Of a stretch of 31,757 nucleotides of DNA, positions 1-6,633 are shown in pieces. The stretch's first letter is position 1; every line of letters starts with the position of its first letter. The notes beneath the pieces are model-generated. The model was not told where the DNA came from, did no database searches, and saw only the letters and a program-made list of their open reading frames with translations. The stretch lies in NCBI GenBank assembly GCA_002479405.1, contig DLMX01000071.1:1-31757 (forward strand). The letters are read 5' to 3'. This DNA is from Methylophilaceae bacterium UBA7525. Its GTDB lineage: Bacteria > Pseudomonadota > Gammaproteobacteria > Burkholderiales > Methylophilaceae. The translations under genes were made by a program, and so were the position numbers.

Positions 1-582
1 AAGCAATTGCAACGTGAAGGCCTGCTGGCGGATGCGATTCATGGCGACAAGAGCCAGAAGGAGCGCATGGAGGCGCTGGAAGCCTTCAAGCAGGGCAAGG
101 TTGCCGTGCTGATTGCGACCGATGTAGCAGCTCGCGGTCTGGATATCGATCAACTGCCGATGGTCATCAATTACGAGATTCCGTCAGCACCGGAAGACTA
201 TGTGCACCGTATCGGCCGCACCGGTCGCGCTGGCGCCTCCGGCACCGCCATCTCGCTGGTTTCCCCTGAGGAAGAGAAATACCTGAAGGAAATCGAAAAG
301 CTGATCAAACGGGAAATCGACAAGGAAAAAAGCACGATCAGTGCTGCTGCCAGATCCCCACGCGAAAGCCATTCCCGCGAGAAACGACAGGATCGCGGCG
401 AATCCATGAGTCCGGCAGCGCGTCCTTTGCCCAAGAGCAAAAGCAAGGATCCCTGGTTCGACAAACCATACGAGCCTTCGCAGAATATCACGACACCACA
501 AGTGGCCAACCGCCCGGCATCCAGCCGCTCAAAAGCACAGGTTGCGGCATTGCTTGGCGGCCTGAGACGTCAGGATTCCTGA
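1..582 (+). CDS. rhlE: RhlE-like DEAD-box RNA helicase, C-terminal part (5' end outside window)
   Basis: The reading frame is open from base 1, so only the last ~193 residues are present. They hold the second RecA-like domain of an ATP-dependent RNA helicase: ATDVAARGLD (motif V) and HRIGRTGRAG (motif VI, with the arginine finger). A charged, Arg/Lys/Ser-rich tail follows and ends in an AALLGG motif of the kind seen at the C-terminus of RhlE proteins. The family unwinds short RNA duplexes in ribosome assembly and RNA turnover. The N-terminal DEAD and Walker A motifs lie off the window, so the subfamily (RhlE rather than RhlB, SrmB or DbpA) is judged only from the C-terminal half. The gene converges on the globin gene and ends just before a strong terminator. 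Confidence 0.85.
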   Translation, partial: KQLQREGLLADAIHGDKSQKERMEALEAFKQGKVAVLIATDVAARGLDIDQLPMVINYEIPSAPEDYVHRIGRTGRAGASGTAISLVSPEEEKYLKEIEKLIKREIDKEKSTISAAARSPRESHSREKRQDRGESMSPAARPLPKSKSKDPWFDKPYEPSQNITTPQVANRPASSRSKAQVAALLGGLRRQDS

Positions 583-613
583 AGTCAGGCGGTTAAGTTC
601 AAGCGCACCAAGC

Positions 614-645
614 AAAAGAGCCTCCGCATGGAGGCTCTTTTTTTT
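614..645. terminator. Bidirectional rho-independent terminator
   Basis: A 12-bp perfect stem (AAAAGAGCCTCC paired with GGAGGCTCTTTT) closes a GCAT loop and runs into eight or more Ts on the plus strand. On the minus strand the A-run at the stem base gives a short U-tract. It lies between the convergent helicase and globin genes and can serve both. Confidence 0.9.
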
Positions 646-654
646 ATCCTGTTC

Positions 655-1068
655 TTATCCCTGCTGATTGCGCATCATATCGGCCAGCTCATACAGTACC
701 GACGCCAACTGGGTCAGCACCGGCTCTTCTACACCGGTTTCGTGCAGCGCCTTGATCATGCAATACATCCATTGGTCTCGCGCCGATTCGCCGATGGCAA
801 ACGGCAAATGCCGCGCCCGCAACCTCGGATGTCCGTAACGCTCGATATAGAGCTGCGGTCCGCCGGTCCAGCCGGTCAGGAACATGAAGAGCTTTTCCCT
901 TGCGGAAGTCAGGTCTTCGGCATGCATGGCACGGATACCCGCTGCACGCGGGTCTGTATCCATGATGTCGTAGAAACGCTCGACGACTTCTCGGATCTTT
1001 TCCGTACCCCCCAGCATTTCAAAAAAGGTTCTGGACTGGCTATCCGGCTCCTGCGGTTTTTCAATCAC
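655..1068 (-). CDS. Group II truncated haemoglobin
   Basis: A 137-residue haem globin of the short 2-over-2 type, predicted to bind O2 or NO in the cytoplasm. The segments FYDIMD (B helix with the B10 tyrosine), a GWTGGP turn, YIERYGHPRLRARHLPF (with the proximal histidine before LPF) and RDQWMYCM are characteristic of trHbO-like group II globins. The frame is open further upstream but that stretch overlaps purT out of frame. I chose the GTG at 1068, which lies 10 bases after the purT stop, because it gives the usual family length; an ATG before LGGTEK is the alternative. The close spacing suggests co-transcription with purT. Whether it handles O2 or NO cannot be told from sequence. Confidence 0.85.
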   Translation of the reverse strand: MIEKPQEPDSQSRTFFEMLGGTEKIREVVERFYDIMDTDPRAAGIRAMHAEDLTSAREKLFMFLTGWTGGPQLYIERYGHPRLRARHLPFAIGESARDQWMYCMIKALHETGVEEPVLTQLASVLYELADMMRNQQG

Positions 1069-1078
1069 GGCTGAATCT

Positions 1079-2281
1079 TCAATCTGCAGCTGTCGTCTTG
1101 ACCAGGCTCGCCGCCAATTTGGCGCGACTACGGGCCTCTTCGACATCCTTGCCGGTAGCCAGAGCCACACCCATGCGACGCCGGATAAAGGACTCCGGTT
1201 TACCAAACAGTCGCAGGTCGGACTCCGGTACCGCCAGCGCTTTCTCTACATCACCGAATTCCAGTTGCCTACTGTCTGCGCCGCCGTAGATCACCGCACT
1301 TGCTGCCGGCCGCTGCAGGGCGACATTCACCGGCAACCCGAGGATGGCGCGGGCATGTAGGTCGAATTCACTGAAACGCTGACTGGTCATGGTCACCATG
1401 CCAGTGTCATGCGGCCTCGGGCTGACTTCGGAAAACCAGACATCATCACCCTTGACGAAGAGTTCCACGCCAAACAGTCCCAAACCACCCAGACTATCGG
1501 TCACGGCTTTCGCTATTCCTTGTGCCCGCTTCAGAGCGACATTATTCATGGCTTGCGGCTGCCAGCTCTCCACATAGTCACCCTTCTGCTGCAAATGGCC
1601 GATGGGGTCGCAAAAATACGTCTCGACCTGCCCTTCCGCATTCTTCGCACGCACCGTCAGCAAGGTAATTTCATAATCAAAATCAATCTGTCCTTCGACG
1701 ATGACCACGCCCTGATTGACACGCCCGCCCGTCGCAGCATAATCCCAGGCGGCAGCGACTTCCGATGCATCGGCAATGCGCGACTGGCCTTTGCCGGAAG
1801 AGGACATTGTGGGTTTGATGAAACAGGGATAGCCAATACCGCCATCAATTGCCTGCTGCAAGGCCTGCAAACTGTTGGCAAAGGCATAAGGCGAAGTCGG
1901 CAAACCCAACTCTTCCGCTGCCAGACGGCGAATGCCTTCACGGTTCATGGTGAGTTGCACTGCCTTGACAGTAGGAATCACCTGCGCGATGCCTTGCGCT
2001 TCGATATCAGCCAGTGTGGCGGTATTCAATGCCTCGATTTCCGGCACAATCAGGTGGGGCTTTTCATGAGCGATTAGAGCTCGCAAGGCTGCGTCATCGG
2101 TCATGTCGATCACATGCGTCCTATGCGCCACCTGATGCCCCGGTGCATTGGCATAACGATCGACCGCAATCACCTCGACCCCGAGCCGCTGCAAGGCGAT
2201 GATAACTTCCTTGCCCAACTCACCACTGCCCAGCAACATCACGCGTGTCGCATTGGGGCTCAAAGGGGTTCCGATTTTCAT
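1079..2281 (-). CDS. purT: Formate-dependent phosphoribosylglycinamide formyltransferase (PurT)
   Basis: A 400-residue ATP-grasp enzyme, close to the ~392 residues of E. coli PurT. It uses ATP and formate to formylate GAR in the third step of purine synthesis, without a folate cofactor. The N-terminal VMLLGSGELGKEV loop is the pre-ATP-grasp nucleotide-binding motif; FIKPTMSSSGKGQS is the ATP-grasp lysine/glycine loop; GLFGVELFV and WFSEVSPRPHDTGMVT carry the acidic Mg-binding residues and the PurT/PurK signature. A CAGGAG ribosome-binding site sits 6 bases before the ATG. The globin gene follows directly. Nothing in the protein looks damaged. Confidence 0.95.
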   Translation of the reverse strand: MKIGTPLSPNATRVMLLGSGELGKEVIIALQRLGVEVIAVDRYANAPGHQVAHRTHVIDMTDDAALRALIAHEKPHLIVPEIEALNTATLADIEAQGIAQVIPTVKAVQLTMNREGIRRLAAEELGLPTSPYAFANSLQALQQAIDGGIGYPCFIKPTMSSSGKGQSRIADASEVAAAWDYAATGGRVNQGVVIVEGQIDFDYEITLLTVRAKNAEGQVETYFCDPIGHLQQKGDYVESWQPQAMNNVALKRAQGIAKAVTDSLGGLGLFGVELFVKGDDVWFSEVSPRPHDTGMVTMTSQRFSEFDLHARAILGLPVNVALQRPAASAVIYGGADSRQLEFGDVEKALAVPESDLRLFGKPESFIRRRMGVALATGKDVEEARSRAKLAASLVKTTAAD

Positions 2282-2287
2282 GCCTGA

Positions 2288-2317
2288 CTCCTGATTGAAT
2301 TCAGGAGGATTTTATCA
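2288..2317 (-). promoter_or_regulatory. Candidate purT extended -10 promoter and leader inverted repeat
   Basis: On the minus strand TGATAAAAT (2317 to 2309) fits an extended -10 element, placing the start near 2302. The transcript would open with a 7-bp inverted repeat (CTCCTGA, 6-base loop, TCAGGAG; 2288-2307), one arm of which includes part of the ribosome-binding site. The repeat could be a small operator or could mask the SD. No good -35 is visible, so this rests on the -10 alone. Confidence 0.35.
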
Positions 2318-2357
2318 TGCGGGGGTGCTGACGGGCGCAGGTCAGCCTTTGAACCTG

Positions 2358-2503
2358 AAAAACGCAGTTAGCCACAGAGAACACAGAGAAAACCAGAGCT
2401 TTCCGGAATCATGCTCCACCTGTCGTGGAGTCATCCTTAAAACCACGCAATCCGCTATGCCTCTGTGTGCTCTGTGAACTCTGTGGCTTGAATTACAGTT
2501 TTT
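2358..2503. repeat. Intergenic inverted-arm element built of CACAGAG 9-mers
   Basis: The left arm has an A-run, then GCCACAGAG, AACACAGAG and a decayed ACCAGAG copy (2358-2398). The right arm, read on the minus strand, has an A-run, then GCCACAGAG, TTCACAGAG and CACACAGAG (2503-2459). Each arm is therefore a short tandem of NNCACAGAG units and the two arms are inverted around about 60 bases. It fills most of the 231-base gap between the regulator stop and purT. It looks like a dispersed REP- or MITE-like repeat and could also fold as a hairpin at the 3' end of the receptor-regulator transcript. Copy number cannot be judged here. Confidence 0.75.
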
Positions 2504-2512
2504 AGATGAGAC

Positions 2513-3949
2513 TCATTCGCCCTTGATACCATGTTTGTCCATCCTGTAGCGGATGGCCATACGTGTGATGCCCAACAGACGGGCAGCTTCTGATACGTTG
2601 TTGTTGGCCTGCGCCAGCGCATTCTCAATCAGGATTTTCTCTGCCACATCCAATGTGACGCTGGCAGCATTGCTGTTGAAATTGATTTTGGCAGCGCCCG
2701 GCTCTATGCCGATTGCCAGGTCCTGCCCACTGATCACCTCATCACGACTGAGTAGAACAGCCCGGCTTATCTGATGCTTGAGCTCTCGCACGTTGCCGGG
2801 CCACGGATAGCGACCGATAACTTCAATCGCCTCATCGGAGAAACGCCTGGCCTGCAAGCCATAACGACGCTCAGTCTGGCTGGCGAAATGACGCGCAAGT
2901 AACAGAATGTCATCGCCACGTTCGCGCAACGCCGGCATGACAATGTTCAACACATTCAATCGATAATAGAGATCAGAGCGGAATCGACCTTCCAGCACCA
3001 TTTGCTGCAGGTCACGGTTGGTTGCGGCAATGAAGCGTGCAGCTACAGGTCTTTCCTTTGTGGAGCCGACCCTGCGCACCATACGACGTTCAAGCACATT
3101 CAACAGCTTGGCCTGCAGACTAAGCGGCATTTCGCCGATCTCATCCAGAAAAAGTGTGCCGTCTTCCGCGGCCTCGATCAAACCACAACGTGAGGATTGA
3201 GCGCTGGTAAACGCCCCGCGCTCATGCCCGAACAACTCGCTTTCGATCAGTTCCGCCGGCAGCGAAGCACAATCGACATGGACGAACGGCCTATCCTTGA
3301 TCATGCAGGACAAATGCAACAACCTTGCCGCCACATCCTTGCCGGTTCCAGTCTCACCGTTGATCAGCACGGTAGGTGGTGGCACGGCTGTTTCAATGGA
3401 AGCCAGTTGCGCGACGCGTTCAATCTGCTTGCGGACACGCTGCATGACAGGGCTGTTGCCGATCATATCGACGCCGACTGCAACCGCATCATGCGAATTC
3501 CGCTGACGCGAATAGTCAAGGTGATGCTTGAGTTTGTTGGCGTTCTCCGCTTTCTCGATCACCAGCAACAGTTCTTCAAGATCGACCGGTTTCTTCAGAT
3601 AATCGGTAGCACCCTGTTTCATGGCATTGACGGCATCGCTGAGCTCGCCGAATGCCGTCATGACAATGACAGAGATGCCTTTGGTCACGAAATCCGTCAG
3701 TAAATCCAGACCACTACCATCCGGCAGGCGCATATCGAGCAAGACGATATCGGGCATCATCTGCTTGGCCAACGCACGTCCATCCTTGATATTCTCGGCA
3801 TGTTCACAATCATACCCTGCCTTCTTCAGGCGCTTGACGACGGCGCGGGCAAACAGGGACTCATCCTCGATGACAAGCACACGCGCCTTCTGCTGGAAGA
3901 CCTGGCTATGGGCGACTCCATCAAAAGTATCTGCGTGTACCTGCATCAT
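2513..3949 (-). CDS. Sigma-54-dependent response regulator (NtrC family)
   Basis: A 478-residue cytoplasmic activator with the three-domain NtrC layout. The receiver domain (about 22-140) has IEDE and a phospho-acceptor Asp72 in LLDMRLPDG. The AAA+ domain (about 162-400) has Walker A GETGTGKD at 198-205, Walker B GTLFLDE at 264-270 and the R-fingers region near FRSDLYYRL. The Fis-type helix-turn-helix is at about 440-473. The sigma-54-contacting loop reads GAFTSA (245-250) rather than the usual GAFTGA. The gene starts 11 bases after the receptor stop with a GGAAACC-type SD, so the two form an operon. No partner histidine kinase gene lies beside it. It is inferred to activate its own operon through the palindromes at 6545-6591. 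The target ligand or signal is unknown. Confidence 0.9.
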   Translation of the reverse strand: MMQVHADTFDGVAHSQVFQQKARVLVIEDESLFARAVVKRLKKAGYDCEHAENIKDGRALAKQMMPDIVLLDMRLPDGSGLDLLTDFVTKGISVIVMTAFGELSDAVNAMKQGATDYLKKPVDLEELLLVIEKAENANKLKHHLDYSRQRNSHDAVAVGVDMIGNSPVMQRVRKQIERVAQLASIETAVPPPTVLINGETGTGKDVAARLLHLSCMIKDRPFVHVDCASLPAELIESELFGHERGAFTSAQSSRCGLIEAAEDGTLFLDEIGEMPLSLQAKLLNVLERRMVRRVGSTKERPVAARFIAATNRDLQQMVLEGRFRSDLYYRLNVLNIVMPALRERGDDILLLARHFASQTERRYGLQARRFSDEAIEVIGRYPWPGNVRELKHQISRAVLLSRDEVISGQDLAIGIEPGAAKINFNSNAASVTLDVAEKILIENALAQANNNVSEAARLLGITRMAIRYRMDKHGIKGE

Positions 3950-3960
3950 GGTTTCCGGAC

Positions 3961-6399
3961 TTAGTCTACATCATAGGCGGGGGTGGATTTCTTGCCGCCG
4001 AACTCATAGCGCACACCTACCCATGCGGCACGGGGAGCACCCGGCATAATGAACATTGAAGGCGCTTCTTCACCCGTGAAATTGCCGCCGGCATCAAGGA
4101 AGGATTCGCCCAGCATGCCGCCGGATGAATATTCCTTGTCAAAAATGTTGACTGCCTTGGCGAACACCTGCCAGCCGCTGTTATCAAATTTGTAGCGGGT
4201 ATCCAGATTCACTACCGTGTAACCGCCCAATTTGCCGCTGCCCTGATAATGATCACCGTCGCCGTCGTTCGAGCGGTGCTTGTTGTTCTCGTTACCACGG
4301 ACATAGACATCGGAGAACATTGCGATGTTGGTACCGATGTTCCAGTTGGTTGTCACGTCGTACTGCATGCGCAATTTGAGATGATGCTCAGGGATATTGG
4401 CCAGACGATCGCCCTTCTTCACGCGAATGACGTCGCCGTCTGAACTGGAGTTGACTTCGTTGATCAGTTCCAGATCGGTGTCGTAGGTTGCTCGAACGTA
4501 GCTGTAACCTGCCATCCAGCTGAACTTGCCGAAGGAACCGACCAGGCCTGTATCCAGGCCGAGACGCTGGGTTCTACCCACATTGTCGAAGTAGCCCATA
4601 CCGTTCGTGGCATTGGTAGCAATGAAATGAATGTCGTCGTGGTTGATTGTCCGATAAGCAGCTGCAGACCATTTGACGCCCTGGCTGACATTGCCACGCG
4701 CACCGACTTCATAGGTCTTGGATACGACCTTCTTGAGAGGCGGGTCACCCGCCATGGCATTTGGCAGCTTGCATGGTTCATCGGGATTGGCGCAGCCCAG
4801 TTCCATTGATGTCGGTGCACGCATGCCTTCGTTATAAGAACCATACACTGTCAGATCGCTGGTTGGTGTATAAGTCAGACCGACCGCAGGATTGAATCGA
4901 TTGAAACTGTGATTGCCGGAAAGCGATTCGGGATCACTGCTATCAGGGATCAGCTTGTCACGATTTTGCACCTTCACGTGGTTGTAGCGTCCGGACAGGG
5001 TTACATGCCAGAAATCATTCAGGGACAAGGTATCCGTAGCAAACAAGCCCCAACTTCTGGTCTTGCCATGCAATTTGACTTCACTCTCATCTCCTTCAAT
5101 ACCGAGGCCATCTATTCCGCGCGTCGCATTCAGCAGCCCGAATTCCGTGGATTGGTCGAACTTGATGCGGGAATAGTCATATCCCATACCCACAATGAAC
5201 TGATTCTGCATTTGCATGAAAGGCTGGTTGAATGCCAGTTGCGCATTGAAACCATAACCGTCCTGTCTGGTCTTGCTACGATTCAAAGCTCCAGAACAAG
5301 CCAGTTCCGCGACTTCTTCTTCATCGCCAAGCCCGGCATATGTACCATTGGCAATGTCTCGACAGGCTTGCAGTGCATCGGCCAGATCATCACTGATACC
5401 GGACTCCGCAAAGAAATCATCCAGATCGAAATCATCATTGATATCGCCATTCAGCGTCTTGCGGTCGGAACGGCGATAATAGGTATTAGCAGTCAACTGG
5501 GTCTCGTCATTGAACCAGTGGCTACCATTGAGATTGAGGAATGAAAGCGTGTTCTTGGTCTGGTCCGGACGGGTATGTATGGCCTCACGATCCAGGCTAT
5601 GTGTCAGTTCGCGCTGAATCAGGCCATTGCCGATCATGTCGTTATCGGCACCAGTATAGCTGAGTTCAAGGCGGCTGCTTTCATTTTCCCAACCCAGCTT
5701 TGCGAATATCTGCTTGACCTCGGTCGGGGAATAATCGCGCCAGCCGTTCTCATCGAAATAGTTGCCAGCCACAAAGTAATCGACTGAACCATCTTCAGAC
5801 ACACCGCCATATTCGGCCGACACGGTTTTACGATCCCAGGAACCGCCGGATACCTCAACGGCACCGCCACGATGTGTACGGCCGTTTTTGGTCTGCACGG
5901 ACAGCGCGCCGCCCAAGGTGTTCAGGCCGAATACCGGATTGGAACCGGGAATCAGTGAGATGCCTGCGATCGCATTGCTGGGGATCAAATCCCAGTTGAT
6001 GACATCACCGAACGGCTCATTGATTCTTACACCATCCTGAAACGCGGACAAACCCTGCGGCGTGCCAAGCAAAGGTGAAGCAGTAAAACCGCGAAAAAGA
6101 ATATCAGGCTGATATGGGTTGTTTTGCGTCTCGTTGATGCTGACACCCTGAAGATTGAGGTTCATATAATCGGCAATACTTAAACTGCCCTGTTCCTGCA
6201 ACTCCTCACCTTTCACCACTTGCACATTCGACGGTACTTTTTCGATGGGCAAGCCTATGCCCTGCAATGGCGTCGTACTGATAACCTCGATCTTGTCTGT
6301 CTTGGCAACTTCCTCGGCAAAAAGTGTCAGCGGCGAAGCAAAAGCGCCTGCAACTGCGATGGAAATGAGCTTCTGACGTAATGGACTTAACTTTTGCAT
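3961..6399 (-). CDS. TonB-dependent outer-membrane receptor
   Basis: An 812-residue precursor with a Sec signal peptide (cleavage likely after ...LTLFA, about residue 28), a TonB-box-like stretch (KIEVIST) and a plug domain of about 130 residues (VPSNVQVV, LFRGF, FQDGVRINEPFGD, IPGSNPVFGLNTLGGALSVQTK). A 22-strand-type barrel rich in alternating aromatic segments follows, for example WVGVRYEF near the end. Such receptors import iron chelates, cobalamin, sugars or other scarce ligands with energy from TonB-ExbBD. The substrate is not readable here. A 12-residue polar tail follows the last barrel strand, whereas most barrels end in an aromatic residue. The ATG has a GGGGAG ribosome site 6-7 bases upstream. 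It is the first gene of the operon with the sigma-54 regulator. Confidence 0.92.
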   Translation of the reverse strand: MQKLSPLRQKLISIAVAGAFASPLTLFAEEVAKTDKIEVISTTPLQGIGLPIEKVPSNVQVVKGEELQEQGSLSIADYMNLNLQGVSINETQNNPYQPDILFRGFTASPLLGTPQGLSAFQDGVRINEPFGDVINWDLIPSNAIAGISLIPGSNPVFGLNTLGGALSVQTKNGRTHRGGAVEVSGGSWDRKTVSAEYGGVSEDGSVDYFVAGNYFDENGWRDYSPTEVKQIFAKLGWENESSRLELSYTGADNDMIGNGLIQRELTHSLDREAIHTRPDQTKNTLSFLNLNGSHWFNDETQLTANTYYRRSDRKTLNGDINDDFDLDDFFAESGISDDLADALQACRDIANGTYAGLGDEEEVAELACSGALNRSKTRQDGYGFNAQLAFNQPFMQMQNQFIVGMGYDYSRIKFDQSTEFGLLNATRGIDGLGIEGDESEVKLHGKTRSWGLFATDTLSLNDFWHVTLSGRYNHVKVQNRDKLIPDSSDPESLSGNHSFNRFNPAVGLTYTPTSDLTVYGSYNEGMRAPTSMELGCANPDEPCKLPNAMAGDPPLKKVVSKTYEVGARGNVSQGVKWSAAAYRTINHDDIHFIATNATNGMGYFDNVGRTQRLGLDTGLVGSFGKFSWMAGYSYVRATYDTDLELINEVNSSSDGDVIRVKKGDRLANIPEHHLKLRMQYDVTTNWNIGTNIAMFSDVYVRGNENNKHRSNDGDGDHYQGSGKLGGYTVVNLDTRYKFDNSGWQVFAKAVNIFDKEYSSGGMLGESFLDAGGNFTGEEAPSMFIMPGAPRAAWVGVRYEFGGKKSTPAYDVD

Positions 6400-6443
6400 G
6401 TAATCTCCCCAGATTATTAATGTTGTGAATGCGCAAGGATTAC

Positions 6444-6459
6444 ATCAAGATCTGTGCCA
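6444..6459 (-). promoter_or_regulatory. Predicted sigma-54 (-24/-12) promoter of the receptor operon
   Basis: On the minus strand TGGCACAGATCTTGAT matches the sigma-54 consensus TGGCAC-N5-TTGCA, with a perfect -24 block and correct spacing. The single important mismatch is GA instead of GC at -12. The predicted start is near 6433, giving a leader of about 34 bases that includes the GGGGAG ribosome site. The downstream operon itself encodes a sigma-54 activator, which strengthens the call. Confidence 0.7.
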
Positions 6460-6544
6460 GAAATGACGTCATAAAAATTACTTAATAAAATCAATGAAAA
6501 TCTTGTACAGAAACAGCCTATGGAGGAAGTTTAAACGCCAAATG

Positions 6545-6591
6545 TGGTTGTATACAACCATATTTTTGGTTGCAGTGGTTGTATACAACCA
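6545..6591. promoter_or_regulatory. Tandem 16-bp palindromes, probable enhancer (UAS) for the sigma-54 regulator
   Basis: TGGTTGTATACAACCA occurs twice, at 6545-6560 and 6576-6591, both copies perfectly palindromic and identical. Their centres are 31 bp apart, about three helical turns, so dimers would bind on the same face of DNA. A TGGTTG half-site lies between them (6567-6572). The centres fall about 120 and 151 bp upstream of the predicted sigma-54 start, the usual range for an NtrC-type enhancer. A separate GntR- or TetR-type repressor recognising the TTGTATACAA core is the alternative. The region 6465-6512 between enhancer and promoter is AT-rich, and the AATCAA at 6489 is only a partial IHF-like match. 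Confidence 0.7.
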
Positions 6592-6633
6592 ACTTGCGAC
6601 CGGATCTCATCAAAAAAATTGTCATTAAAATGG

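Noticed and set aside
655..1206. 183-residue version of the truncated haemoglobin
   Set aside because: The first 46 residues are out-of-frame translation of the purT 3' end. The GTG at 1068 gives the normal globin length.
2282..2357. Purine riboswitch or PurR box upstream of purT
   Set aside because: I found no PUR-box-like palindrome or riboswitch-like fold, only the short CTCCTGA/TCAGGAG repeat.
2358..2503. CRISPR-like array from the repeated CACAGAG units
   Set aside because: Units are 9 bases with 2-base gaps and are arranged as inverted arms. There are no spacers of 30-40 bases and no cas genes.
6489..6494. IHF site between the enhancer and the sigma-54 promoter
   Set aside because: AATCAA is followed by the wrong bases for the TTR half of the consensus. 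The AT-rich context is suggestive but not enough.
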